Source: Lachnospiraceae bacterium
GTDB lineage: Bacteria > Bacillota > Clostridia > Lachnospirales > Lachnospiraceae
Direction: 5' to 3'
Length of the DNA stretch: 43,298 nt
Assembly: GCA_009779895.1 (NCBI GenBank)
Contig: WRBB01000027.1
Span: 1 to 43,298 of the forward strand
Shown here piece by piece: positions 1-8,919 of the stretch. How positions within the stretch are numbered: position 1 is the stretch's first letter; every line of letters starts with the position of its first letter. The notes beneath the pieces are model-generated. The model did no database searches, had not been told where the DNA came from, and saw nothing but the letters and a program-made list of their open reading frames with translations. The position numbers and the translations under genes are program-made.

Positions 1-202
1 AGAAATTGGCTAAACAGTCGCGAATTGAGACAATTGGTAAGAATCACATTTAGGGCAAGGATAGGTAAAGCTAAAATGCCCTTTATGTTTACCCTAAATC
101 TGTTACTTACCTTATGAATTATATCATAGTCAAAGATATTTAGGGATAAGAATTAAAGGAAGCCCGAAACATTTTTTTGGTAACTTTGTATATATTTTTC
201 TA

Positions 203-220
203 TTGTAAATCGATTTAACA
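203..220. promoter_or_regulatory. possible LacI-family operator upstream of the mannan-locus regulator
   Basis: The 12-base perfect palindrome TAAATCGATTTA lies at 206-217, inside TGTAAATCGATTTAACA. A related sequence, TGTAAATCGTTATACA, recurs at 1279-1294, just ahead of the binding-protein gene. Both places are where a local LacI-type repressor would bind. The palindrome and the resemblance are seen directly. Binding by the 274-1263 product is inference. I could not place a convincing -35/-10 pair here. Confidence 0.35.
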
Positions 221-273
221 TATGATATAGTGATAATAATTTAAAGGAAATAAGCAAAGGATTATGAGAGAAA

Positions 274-1263
274 ATGGTTACAATATCACAGATTGCGGCT
301 GAAGCCAAGGTTTCCAGTGCCCTTGTTTCCCGTGTATTAAACAACAAGTCAGGAGTTAGCCCAGAAAACCGTGAAAAAATTCTTGCGATTATCAAAAAAC
401 ACAATTATGTTCCCAATGCCATCGCCCGTTCACTGGTCACACAAAAAACAGCAACCATTGGCGTAGTGATTGGTACTATTTGTGATTCTTTTTTCTTTGA
501 TTTTTTTGATGGTATCCAAGATATGGCAGAAACACTTGATTATAATGTGGTTTTTTGTAGCGGAAGAAACAATGCAGATATTAAAGCAAAATATGTTGAT
601 TATTTTGCACAAGGACGGGTTGACGGCATTATTGCTTATGGCAGCCGTTATCAAGACTTATTTTTTGATATTCTGGAGCGATTTCCCTTTTTTGTCACAG
701 TGGAAGGGGATCTTCCCGGCAAAGATTTCAACAAAGTACTGGTAGACAATCTGGATGGTGCTTATCGGGCTACCACATACTTGATTGAGCAAGGTTACCA
801 AACTATTTTTCATTTTACCGGAGATATGGATTATTCTGTTTCTTTGGAACGATTAGACGGTTTTAAAAAAGCGATGCAAGACCACGGCTTATCTATAGAC
901 AATGCAATTATCACAGCTGATTTTGAAGAAGAACTTGCTTATAAACGAATGAAAAAATTAATTGCCAAAAACAAACATCCCCAAGCATGTTTTGCCGGAG
1001 CTGACAAAGGGGCATTTGGAATTATCCGGGCATTAACAGAGGCCGGACTTTCCACACCCGGTGATGTAGCGGTGATTGGTTTTGATGGGGATGTACCAAA
1101 TTCCCGAGATATGGTTTTTCCTCGGCTTACCACCATGCGCCAACCTTTGTTTGAAATGGGCAAAGAAGCTGTCCGTTTGTTGGTTCGTACAATCGAAACA
1201 CCGGGAATAAAACCGATTACCACAACTTTTGATACCGAACTGGTGCTTGGCGAAACCACATAG
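274..1263 (+). CDS. LacI/GalR-family transcriptional regulator
   Basis: A 329-residue DNA-binding regulator with the usual LacI layout. Residues 1-50 form the helix-turn-helix and hinge (TISQIAAEAKVSSALVSRVLN), and about 60-329 form a periplasmic-binding-protein-like sensor domain (TIGVVIGTICDSFF, then VAVIGFDGD near the end). The ATG at 274 is the first in frame; a weak GA-rich site precedes it. It is the first gene of a + strand series that continues with an oligosaccharide/oligopeptide-type ABC importer, a MATE exporter and a beta-mannosidase, so it probably controls that operon in response to a mannan-derived sugar. The family assignment is firm; the effector is inference. Confidence 0.9.
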   Translation: MVTISQIAAEAKVSSALVSRVLNNKSGVSPENREKILAIIKKHNYVPNAIARSLVTQKTATIGVVIGTICDSFFFDFFDGIQDMAETLDYNVVFCSGRNNADIKAKYVDYFAQGRVDGIIAYGSRYQDLFFDILERFPFFVTVEGDLPGKDFNKVLVDNLDGAYRATTYLIEQGYQTIFHFTGDMDYSVSLERLDGFKKAMQDHGLSIDNAIITADFEEELAYKRMKKLIAKNKHPQACFAGADKGAFGIIRALTEAGLSTPGDVAVIGFDGDVPNSRDMVFPRLTTMRQPLFEMGKEAVRLLVRTIETPGIKPITTTFDTELVLGETT

Positions 1264-1278
1264 GTACAAGTCATACAA

Positions 1279-1294
1279 TGTAAATCGTTATACA
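1279..1294. promoter_or_regulatory. possible second LacI-family operator
   Basis: TGTAAATCGTTATACA shares TGTAAATCG and the ACA end with the palindrome at 203-220, and its two halves match at 6 of 8 positions. It sits between the regulator stop and the binding-protein gene, so it could make transporter expression repressible separately from the regulator gene. It is similarity-based only. Confidence 0.3.
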
Positions 1295-1319
1295 ATACCC
1301 TACGTTACTGAGGAATAGA

Positions 1320-1370
1320 TGGTACCCTATGTCAAATACGTTACAAAACAAGGATATGCCCAGGGTACCA
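1320..1370 (+). repeat. inverted repeat in the leader of the binding-protein gene
   Basis: TGGTACCCT at 1320-1328 is repeated exactly as its reverse complement AGGGTACCA at 1362-1370. The spacer is 33 bases, and the downstream arm ends 53 bases before the binding-protein ATG. It could be an RNA hairpin in the leader or a spaced operator. No T-run follows, so it is not a standard terminator. Confidence 0.4.
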
Positions 1371-1423
1371 TTTATCCCTTAATGTTGTATAAACAAATCA
1401 AAGAAAAATGGAGGTATTTCGTA

Positions 1424-3328
1424 ATGAAAAAGAAACAATGGATTGCTTTTCTTGTGGCGGTGATAATGTTGGTGGCAACACTGGCAGCTTGCCAAAATCA
1501 AGAAGCTCCGGCTGAAACAGACCCACCACCGGTCGCGGAAGAGACACCGGAACCGGAGCCGGAACCAGAACCGGAAGAGGACGAACCGGAAGAAGATGCA
1601 GATGTCACAAGGGAACTACCCAGAGATGAAACCCTTTATGTTATGGGCTTTAATTGGGGTCCACCAAATGGCTGGAATGCGTTTGGCGAAGGTAATATGA
1701 ACAATGCGCTTGCTATGGAGCAAGTTGGCCGCGGTGCCAGACTACCTATGTTTGAAACACCTTTTATGTTCAACGCATTGGATGGCGAATTGATTCCTTT
1801 ATTGGCTTATGGTCCTTATGAGTGGAATGATGATATGACCGAATTGACCTATCGCATCAATCCAAATGCACATTGGAACGATGGTACACCGGTTACCGCT
1901 CATGATGCTGCTGCCACATTCACAGCCGGCAGAGAGTTTGGCACAGATACCACTGCCGCTTTTGCCGCCGTTATTGATAGCGTTGAAGCCTTAGATGATG
2001 AAACCGTATTGATTACCGCTGCCCTTACCGACGATGGTGCGCCGGTGAATCCTTTGATGATTTTGACATTCTTGGGCCAAAACTACATCTTACAAGAAGC
2101 GTGGTTGGAAACTTTGGCAGAACGCAATGACAATGATGGTGCTGCTATGCAAACCGACCCAGGTGAAGACATTGCTTTTTCCGGACCTTTTGGCCCTTAC
2201 CTTTTGAGTGATACCATGGTCGTACTTGTTCGTAATGATGATTATTGGGGACAACATGAATCTATGTGGGGCACATTGCCGGCACCAAGATTCCTTGCCC
2301 ACCCGATTTTCGAAGATAATGCTGCCGCCACCGTAGCTTTTATGGCCGGTGATATAGATATCAGTCAAGTATTTATCCCGAATGTTCAAGATTTATGGCT
2401 AGACCAAGGGCTTCCGATTTCAACCTTTATGGAAGACCCACCATACGGCGTACCACTGAGTATTCCAACCGCATTCTTTAATATGCACAGTGAAGCACCC
2501 GGCATTGACAATCCTTTGGTTCGACAAGCTATCGCTATGGCTGTTGACTATGATTTGATTATTGCCAATGCAATGACCAATCAAAGCCCGACCTTTGCCG
2601 AAGTACCTCGTTCTTTGATGAATCCCACTGCCGGCGAGCAAGCCATGTACAACCAAGAAGAGGTTGCCCATTTACAATGGGAGGGCAATGACATCGACGG
2701 TGCCAACGCACTTCTGGATGAAGCAGGTGCAGTGATGGGCGCTGATGGATGGCGTGAAATTGACGGAGAAAGACTTTCCTTTGTTGCCAGCGCACCATAT
2801 GGTTGGAGCGATTGGGAAGCCGCCATAGAAATCGTTGCCGCTGCCGGTGAACAAATCGGCGTTCAAATCACAACTTACTTCCCGGATTGGAGTGTTTACA
2901 ATACCATTGTAACTGCTGCTGTTCATACCGAATATGATATCTTTATGATGTGGACGGATGACGCTTCTCCGGCACAACCATGGAGCCGTATCAGAAATCT
3001 ACTAAGTTCTGAGTTTGTTGGAAATGACAACAACTGGTCCGGAAACTGGGGTGCTTTTGAAAATGATCGAGTTGATGAATTATTAGCTCTAATTCCACTT
3101 GAAACGGATGAAGATGAAATCAGAGCCATGTATACAGAATTGGTTGAAATCTATTTGACTGAGGTACCATCCTTTAGCTTGATGTATCGTCCGGCTCAGT
3201 TCCATGCGGTAAATGAATCCGTTTGGACAGGCTTTACAGAAGATGGTGACGGTCGTAATGTACCACCTTTGAATGCTGTAAATGGCTTTGCCATTGCTGA
3301 CTTATTCAATATTAGACCTGTAAACTAA
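1424..3328 (+). CDS. ABC transporter substrate-binding lipoprotein, SBP family 5 (oligosaccharide/oligopeptide type)
   Basis: Extracellular solute-capture protein of an Opp/Dpp-type importer, 634 residues from the ATG at 1424. That start has a GGAGG site at about 1410-1414, whereas an in-frame upstream ATG at 1319 has none and would put 35 residues before the signal peptide. The signal peptide ends in a lipobox with Cys23 (VATLAAC). A very acidic Pro/Glu-rich linker follows (about residues 26-60), then the SBP_bac_5 fold, recognisable from PYEWNDDMTELTYRI, HWNDGTPVTAHDA and NPLVRQAIAMAVDYDLI. Family 5 binding proteins carry peptides, but several serve mannan- and cellulose-derived oligosaccharides. 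The beta-mannosidase downstream favours manno-oligosaccharides; that substrate is inference. Confidence 0.88.
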   Translation: MKKKQWIAFLVAVIMLVATLAACQNQEAPAETDPPPVAEETPEPEPEPEPEEDEPEEDADVTRELPRDETLYVMGFNWGPPNGWNAFGEGNMNNALAMEQVGRGARLPMFETPFMFNALDGELIPLLAYGPYEWNDDMTELTYRINPNAHWNDGTPVTAHDAAATFTAGREFGTDTTAAFAAVIDSVEALDDETVLITAALTDDGAPVNPLMILTFLGQNYILQEAWLETLAERNDNDGAAMQTDPGEDIAFSGPFGPYLLSDTMVVLVRNDDYWGQHESMWGTLPAPRFLAHPIFEDNAAATVAFMAGDIDISQVFIPNVQDLWLDQGLPISTFMEDPPYGVPLSIPTAFFNMHSEAPGIDNPLVRQAIAMAVDYDLIIANAMTNQSPTFAEVPRSLMNPTAGEQAMYNQEEVAHLQWEGNDIDGANALLDEAGAVMGADGWREIDGERLSFVASAPYGWSDWEAAIEIVAAAGEQIGVQITTYFPDWSVYNTIVTAAVHTEYDIFMMWTDDASPAQPWSRIRNLLSSEFVGNDNNWSGNWGAFENDRVDELLALIPLETDEDEIRAMYTELVEIYLTEVPSFSLMYRPAQFHAVNESVWTGFTEDGDGRNVPPLNAVNGFAIADLFNIRPVN

Positions 3329-3353
3329 TGTTTTTAAAAATAATTTAACCTGC

Positions 3354-3382
3354 GAGGGCGACTATATTGAATAGTCGCCCTC
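3354..3382 (+). terminator. strong hairpin between binding protein and permease (attenuator or mRNA stabiliser)
   Basis: A perfect 12-bp stem (GAGGGCGACTAT at 3354-3365, ATAGTCGCCCTC at 3371-3382) with a 5-base loop. It lies 25 bases after the binding-protein stop and 42 bases before the permease start. No T-run follows, so partial termination or 3' end protection of the binding-protein message is more likely than full termination. Such hairpins are commonly used to keep binding protein in excess over permease. Confidence 0.6.
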
Positions 3383-3424
3383 CTTGGAAATAAGCAAGAA
3401 AAGTCTAAACAAGGTGGTTTATTT

Positions 3425-4429
3425 ATGAAAGGATATCGAAAGTACTTTACAAAAAAAATTATATGGTTTTTTATTACACTCTTTGCGGCCGTTGTCCTCA
3501 ATTTTGCACTGCCGCGACTCATGCCCGGTGACCCGGTGGCAATGATTGTTTCCCGTGTGGCACAAGGTATCAATGACCCGGCGGCAATTCGCCAGATGTT
3601 CGAAAGTTATCAAGAACGGTTTGGGTTAGACCGACCGGTGATTGAACAATTTTTTATTTATGTAGGGAATTTGCTACAAGGTGACTTAGGTTTATCTTTT
3701 TCCCGTTATCCCCGGCCAGTGGCAGATATCATCGGCGCAGCCTTGCCTTGGACCATCGCCTTACAACTACCGGCCATTTTGGTAGGCTGGTTGCTTGGAA
3801 ATGTACTTGGTGCATTGGCTGCCTACATTCGTAAGGGTTTTGACAAAACTTTAATGCCCATTATGTTATTTATGGGTGGTATTCCAGCCTTTGGTATGGC
3901 GGTTATTTTGCTGGCGGTGTTTGGCATCACCTTAGGGTGGCTTCCTGTGGCCGGTGGTTTTGAACAGGGCTTAATACCCCATTTTAGTTGGCGTTTCATT
4001 GCGTCAATTATTCGCCACTATCATTTGCCTTTCTGGTCTATTGTGCTCATTTCCATTGGGGGACAAGCCATTGGAATGCGCTCCATGTCCATTTATGAAC
4101 TTAATGCCGATTATGTAAAATATAGTCGTTTCATGGGCATCAAAGATAGAAAAATCGTTGGTTATGTTTTCCGTAACGCCATGTTGCCCCAAGTCACCGG
4201 TCTTGCTTTGTCTATCGGTGGTATGGTTGGCGGAGCTTTGGTGGCAGAATTGATTTTTTCCTATCCCGGCTTGGGAACAACGATTCTACAGGCGATTCGA
4301 GAAGGAGATTATCCTTTGATTTCCGGCACCGCTTTGGTCATTACAATTATGGTGCTGTTGGCAGTGTTTATTCTTGATGTGATTTATGGCTTTATTGACC
4401 CGCGCGTTAAAGCAACGCAATATGACTAG
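3425..4429 (+). CDS. ABC transporter permease, DppB/OppB type
   Basis: A 334-residue inner-membrane permease of the binding-protein-dependent family. The N-terminal membrane segment is followed by [15 protein letters not shown], a hallmark of DppB-type permeases, then about five more hydrophobic segments. The EAA-type cytoplasmic loop that contacts the ATPase lies around [20 protein letters not shown], and the C terminus ends in a final helix and DPRVK. It is near normal family length. It is the second gene of the importer; the next permease starts 13 bases after its stop. Confidence 0.92.
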   Translation: MKGYRKYFTKKIIWFFITLFAAVVLNFALPRLMPGDPVAMIVSRVAQGINDPAAIRQMFESYQERFGLDRPVIEQFFIYVGNLLQGDLGLSFSRYPRPVADIIGAALPWTIALQLPAILVGWLLGNVLGALAAYIRKGFDKTLMPIMLFMGGIPAFGMAVILLAVFGITLGWLPVAGGFEQGLIPHFSWRFIASIIRHYHLPFWSIVLISIGGQAIGMRSMSIYELNADYVKYSRFMGIKDRKIVGYVFRNAMLPQVTGLALSIGGMVGGALVAELIFSYPGLGTTILQAIREGDYPLISGTALVITIMVLLAVFILDVIYGFIDPRVKATQYD

Positions 4430-4442
4430 GAGGAGAAGATTT

Positions 4443-5717
4443 ATGAAAAATACGTTTAAACAGATTTTTCGGACAGCGAATTTTTTGATTGGTTTCATAA
4501 TCATCTCCATCGTTTTGCTATTTATTACAATCTATCCGATTTTTAATCCGGGAAATCCTTTGCGCATGATTGGGCAGGATTCTTTTACCCCACCGGGAAC
4601 CTACTTTTCTTTGTACGATAGCCTTGATGTTTCTCATGTTTATACCTTTCGACTAGAAGGGGCCGACGACAATAGAATTTATGCGAAATTAAGTGATACG
4701 GATCGTGAGCATATCAAAGAATGGCTTTTATTATTTAATGATTATGATGATATCTTTGAAATTAGAGCCGAAGACATTGATTTGGAAGATACCGAAGGAC
4801 TCTTAGGTCTGTGGTGGGAGCATTTTGACCCGGAGGTTCGTTTTGACAATATGACCATTGCAGAACGGCGGGTATTTGCCCGGCTGGATGTCAATATGGA
4901 TCGGCTTTTTGATTTCTATGACAAAGAGGTTTGGATGTACAATCCCGAAAGCGGCGAATCAGAATATCTCAAATCAGTAGGTACCTTAGACTATGTTAAT
5001 GTAAGCGATGTAGCCAATGTTCGGATTCTGCCTCTGGGCACCGACAATTTTGGCCGTGATACCTTAAAGCAGTTGGTTTCTGCCATTGGCACCTCTTTGA
5101 TGATTGGTTTAATCGCTGGTTTAATTGCAACAGGTCTGGGGCTTCTTTTGGGTCTAATTGCCGGATACATCGGTGGTATTGTGGATGATTTTATCATGTT
5201 TTTCACCAATTTATTTACGGTTATTCCCGGCATTGTTCTTTTGATACTGATTTCCTATAGCATTGGACAGGAACATCGGGGTGCTACCACCGTAGCTTTG
5301 GTCATTGGCTTAACCTCTTGGGTTTGGACAACCCGAGCCGTTCGGGCACAGGTTATGTCCTTGCGAAACCGCGACCACGTCAATTTGAGTAAACTAAGCG
5401 GACATTCCATGCCTAAGATCGTTGTAAAAGATATTTTACCTTATATTGCTTCTTATGTGGTAATGGCTTTTATTCTTCAAGTTTCTTCCGGCATTTTAGC
5501 CGAAGCCGGCTTGTCTATGTTGGGTCTGGGACCGGCAACCACTGAGTCTGCCACCTTAGGCTTGATGATGAATTGGGCCCTACGTTATAATGCGCACCTA
5601 AGCGGAGCATGGTGGGCTTATTATCCGGTTATTCTTGTTATTGCGCTTATTTCCTTTGCACTAAATATGATTAACACCGGCCTTGACCGTGTGTTTAATC
5701 CACAACTTCGAGGTTAA
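4443..5717 (+). CDS. ABC transporter permease, DppC/OppC type, with a large extracytoplasmic insert
   Basis: The second permease of the importer, 424 residues from the ATG at 4443, which has a strong AGGAGGAGA site at 4428-4436; an earlier in-frame ATG at 4386 lies inside the previous gene. After the first membrane helix (about 14-32), typical DppC proteins go almost directly to the [10 protein letters not shown] motif. Here that motif is only at about 197-206, leaving about 160 residues of mostly acidic, soluble-looking sequence in between. The remaining helices and the ATPase-contact loop (about [20 protein letters not shown]) are normal. The insert is unusual and probably extracytoplasmic. 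Confidence 0.9.
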   Translation: MKNTFKQIFRTANFLIGFIIISIVLLFITIYPIFNPGNPLRMIGQDSFTPPGTYFSLYDSLDVSHVYTFRLEGADDNRIYAKLSDTDREHIKEWLLLFNDYDDIFEIRAEDIDLEDTEGLLGLWWEHFDPEVRFDNMTIAERRVFARLDVNMDRLFDFYDKEVWMYNPESGESEYLKSVGTLDYVNVSDVANVRILPLGTDNFGRDTLKQLVSAIGTSLMIGLIAGLIATGLGLLLGLIAGYIGGIVDDFIMFFTNLFTVIPGIVLLILISYSIGQEHRGATTVALVIGLTSWVWTTRAVRAQVMSLRNRDHVNLSKLSGHSMPKIVVKDILPYIASYVVMAFILQVSSGILAEAGLSMLGLGPATTESATLGLMMNWALRYNAHLSGAWWAYYPVILVIALISFALNMINTGLDRVFNPQLRG

Positions 5718-5721
5718 TGAT

Positions 5722-6729
5722 ATGGGAAAAATAATGCTTGAGGTCAATGGCCTTACAACAAAATATATTACAAGATACAATGAAGATGTGTATGCCGTAA
5801 ATAATGTTTCTTTCAAAGTCGAAGAAGGACGCTCTGTAGGCATTGCCGGAGAATCCGGTTGCGGAAAATCTACTTTAGCTTTAAGTTTGATGGGTTATTA
5901 TTTTGCTCCCCTCCATTATATGAAGGGTGACATTATTATTGATGGCCGCAATATTTCCGGAATGAAACCTGATGACGTACGAAAAAATATTTTGGGTAGT
6001 GAAATTGCTTATATTCCCCAAGCTGCCTTGAACGCACTCAATCCGACCCGGAAAGTCATTAAATTTATTGAAGATGTAGTTCGGGTACACAACCCTAAAA
6101 TGCACAAAAAAGAGATTTATGACTTGGCAAGAGAACGTTTCGAAACACTAAATCTTCCGGCGGAAACCTTAAACAAATATCCGGTGGAATTATCCGGCGG
6201 TATGAAGCAGCGAACGGTAATTGCCATTTCAACCATTCTTTCACCAAAGGTTTTGATTGCAGATGAGCCTTCTTCGGCTCTTGATGTGACCAGTCAAAAA
6301 ATGGTGATTAAGATGATTCATGACTTGATGGAATTGGGCTATATCAAATCTATGATTTTTATTACCCACGAACTGCCCCTTTTATACAACGTTACCGATG
6401 ATATTATGGTCATGTATGCCGGGCAAGTGGTAGAATATGGTTCAGCAGAGCAAATGGTTTTTGACCCTTTGAACCCTTATTCAAAAGGTCTGATGGGATC
6501 CATTTTAGTTCCGGAAGATGGTACCCGTGATGAAAAAATTGTAGCAATTCCCGGAACACCTCCGAACTTGAAAAATCCACCGGATGGTTGCCGCTTTGCA
6601 GAACGCTGCAAATATGCAAAACCCCATTGCCGAGTATATCATGTTGAATTAACGGAGTTGAGCAATGGCCGAGCAAGCCGTTGCATTACGTCGGAACAAG
6701 AACTTAGGGAGGCATACAAAAATGAATAG
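5722..6729 (+). CDS. ABC transporter ATP-binding protein, DppD/OppD type
   Basis: A 335-residue ATPase subunit. The ATG at 5722 is chosen because it follows the preceding stop by four bases and gives the normal N terminus; an upstream in-frame start would run inside the permease gene. Walker A is GESGCGKS (residues 43-50), the signature is LSGGMKQR and Walker B is [12 protein letters not shown]. The C-terminal oligopeptide-transporter extension is present, with the Cys-containing [14 protein letters not shown] segment. It should pair with the 6722 ATPase and energise the two permeases. Confidence 0.93.
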   Translation: MGKIMLEVNGLTTKYITRYNEDVYAVNNVSFKVEEGRSVGIAGESGCGKSTLALSLMGYYFAPLHYMKGDIIIDGRNISGMKPDDVRKNILGSEIAYIPQAALNALNPTRKVIKFIEDVVRVHNPKMHKKEIYDLARERFETLNLPAETLNKYPVELSGGMKQRTVIAISTILSPKVLIADEPSSALDVTSQKMVIKMIHDLMELGYIKSMIFITHELPLLYNVTDDIMVMYAGQVVEYGSAEQMVFDPLNPYSKGLMGSILVPEDGTRDEKIVAIPGTPPNLKNPPDGCRFAERCKYAKPHCRVYHVELTELSNGRASRCITSEQELREAYKNE

Positions 6730-7561
6730 TCGAGAAATTTGTCTCAGCGGAACCGGCGTTACAAAAGTATTTGGCTTTGGTAACAATAAAACAGTGGCGG
6801 TTAACAACGTTGATTTTAACTTTTATTCCGGTGAGTTGGTTTCCATCGTTGGCGAATCCGGTAGCGGTAAAACCACTTTGATTAAGATGCTTTTGGGACT
6901 AACCAATATGACAGAGGGTGAGATTCAGTTTTTAGGTAAGCCACGAGACATTCACAACCGCAGTAAGAAAAAGGAATATTGGAAGAATATTCAAGCTATT
7001 TTTCAAGACCCCTTTTCTTCTTACAATATATTTAGCAAAATAGATACGGTTTTGTTGGATTGTATCCACATGCGAGGCGGTCGGGGTTTACCAAAGCAGA
7101 AAAAAATTGAAATGATGGAAGAAGCCTGTCGTTTTGTGAATCTTAAATTTGCGGAAATGACAAATAAATATCCCTTTGAGCTTTCCGGCGGGCAGATGCA
7201 GCGTTTAATGATTGCACGAATTTTCTTACTCAAACCAAAAATTTTATTGGCAGATGAACCAACATCTATGATTGATGCCTGCTCCCGGGCAACGATTTTA
7301 GATATGTTACTTAATTTGCGAAATGAAATCGGCATGACCATCATTTTCATTACCCATGATATGGGTTTGGCCTATTATATATCGGATACGGTGTATATTA
7401 TGGAACGGGGCAAAATTGTTGAATTTGGTTCAGCCAATGACGTTATTTTAAACCCACAAGCCGATTATACCAAGCGTTTGCTCCATGACGTCCCTAAGAT
7501 ACATGAACCGTGGGAATTCAGTAAGCGGAGAGCAGTTGTTGCCTCCGAATCTTCTGTTTAG
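6722..7561 (+). CDS. ABC transporter ATP-binding protein, DppF/OppF type
   Basis: A 279-residue second ATPase. Its ATG at 6722 overlaps the end of the preceding ATPase gene by 8 bases and has a GGGAGG-like site about 8 bases upstream, which indicates translational coupling. Walker A is GESGSGKT (44-51), the signature is LSGGQMQR and Walker B is ILLADEPTS. It lacks the long Cys-rich C-terminal extension of its partner and is on the short side for DppF. It completes the five-component importer. Confidence 0.92.
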   Translation: MNSREICLSGTGVTKVFGFGNNKTVAVNNVDFNFYSGELVSIVGESGSGKTTLIKMLLGLTNMTEGEIQFLGKPRDIHNRSKKKEYWKNIQAIFQDPFSSYNIFSKIDTVLLDCIHMRGGRGLPKQKKIEMMEEACRFVNLKFAEMTNKYPFELSGGQMQRLMIARIFLLKPKILLADEPTSMIDACSRATILDMLLNLRNEIGMTIIFITHDMGLAYYISDTVYIMERGKIVEFGSANDVILNPQADYTKRLLHDVPKIHEPWEFSKRRAVVASESSV

Positions 7562-8911
7562 ATGTCACGCTTAAAAGATATGACGGAGGGCCGCCCCTTA
7601 CGTTTGATGATTCGGTTTTCCGGACCGCTTTTGCTCAGTAATACTTTGCAATTGCTGTTTACAGTGGTGGATAGTGCCATGCTGGGACGCATTTTGGGGG
7701 TAAATTCCTTTGCTTCCGTGGGAGCAACGGCCAGTTTGCATTGGTTTGCTCTTAGTTTTGTCTTGGGCATGTGCCATGGTTTTGGAACATTCTTTGCACA
7801 ACGATTTGGCGCAAAAGACATGGAGGGTTTACGCCGTGCTTTTATAACGGCGGCTTATGTGGCTTTGTTTTTTGGTGTTGCAACAGGAATTTCTGGCATC
7901 TTTACCAGCCGTTCTTTGTTGCTTTTATTAAATACTCCCACATCGCTGATACCAGAGGCTTTGATTTATCTACGCTTTCTTCTGGGGGGGCTGCCTTTAA
8001 CCTTTGCCTATAATGTGTTGAGTATTACCTTATATTCTCTTGGGGATAGTAAAACACCATTGCGTGCTATGGTCATTGCCACTGTGGCTAATATCATTCT
8101 AAACCTTGCTTTGATTTTCCCCTTTGGCGTAGCCGGGGTTGCTGCTGCGAGTTTGTTGGCCCAAGCACTTGCTTTTGCTTATTGTTTTTTCACTTTACGC
8201 AATACAGGTATTTTGAAAGGCTGCGGCCGTAAGCCACAGTCAAGTTATTTTGCACCTTTGTTGCGTTTGGCTCTTCCTTTGGCTTTTCGCAATGCTGTCA
8301 TTGAAATGGGCGGACTGTTGTTACAGCGTTCCATCAATGCTTATGGTGTCGAATTTGTAGCCGGTATGGCAGCCGCCCGACGTATGTATAGTTTACTCAT
8401 GATTGCCGGCGGAGCAGTGGAAGCCTCCATTGTAACGTTTGTGGCACAAAATTATGGTGCCAAATTATTGGGACGGGTAAAACAGGGTGTTTTAGATGGT
8501 TTGCGTTTGGCCCTTATTTCTACCTCTGTTATTATGGTCATTGCCTTGCTCTTTGGACGGCAGATTTTGGGGCTTTTGATTGATGGTGATCCGGCCCAAA
8601 TTTTAGCCGTACTGGATGTGGGGACCCGACAGCTCACTATGATGACGTTATTTTTACCATTTCTTTATTTACTATTTTTATTCCGTGGTGCCATCCAAGG
8701 CATGGGAAATACCTTGATTCCTATGCTATCCGGGTTTATAGAATTGGCCGTGCGAGTTTTATCAATTCTTTTGTTGACTCGGATCTGGGGTGTTTGGGGC
8801 ATTCATTTTGCTGATCCTTTGGCTTGGCCGGTTGCTCTGATACTACTTGTCATTTCCTATATAATAATTTTCAAGAAACTAAACAATCAAAATCTTTTTG
8901 AAACGAGGTGA
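7562..8911 (+). CDS. MATE-family efflux transporter
   Basis: A 449-residue polytopic membrane protein with about 12 hydrophobic segments and the MATE start DMTEGRPLRLMIRFSGPLLLSNTLQLLF, plus MLGR and PVALILL near the ends. MATE proteins export cationic or amphipathic compounds using Na+ or H+ gradients. Its ATG follows the previous TAG with no gap, and its stop overlaps the ribosome binding site of the beta-mannosidase gene, so it is embedded in the sugar operon. Why an exporter sits there is unclear: protection against a plant toxin or release of a by-product are both guesses. Confidence 0.9.
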   Translation: MSRLKDMTEGRPLRLMIRFSGPLLLSNTLQLLFTVVDSAMLGRILGVNSFASVGATASLHWFALSFVLGMCHGFGTFFAQRFGAKDMEGLRRAFITAAYVALFFGVATGISGIFTSRSLLLLLNTPTSLIPEALIYLRFLLGGLPLTFAYNVLSITLYSLGDSKTPLRAMVIATVANIILNLALIFPFGVAGVAAASLLAQALAFAYCFFTLRNTGILKGCGRKPQSSYFAPLLRLALPLAFRNAVIEMGGLLLQRSINAYGVEFVAGMAAARRMYSLLMIAGGAVEASIVTFVAQNYGAKLLGRVKQGVLDGLRLALISTSVIMVIALLFGRQILGLLIDGDPAQILAVLDVGTRQLTMMTLFLPFLYLLFLFRGAIQGMGNTLIPMLSGFIELAVRVLSILLLTRIWGVWGIHFADPLAWPVALILLVISYIIIFKKLNNQNLFETR

Positions 8912-8919
8912 ATACTTTT

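Noticed and set aside
8908-8919. GTG at 8908 as start of the beta-mannosidase.
   Set aside because: It lies within the likely ribosome binding site of the ATG at 8920, which has correct spacing.
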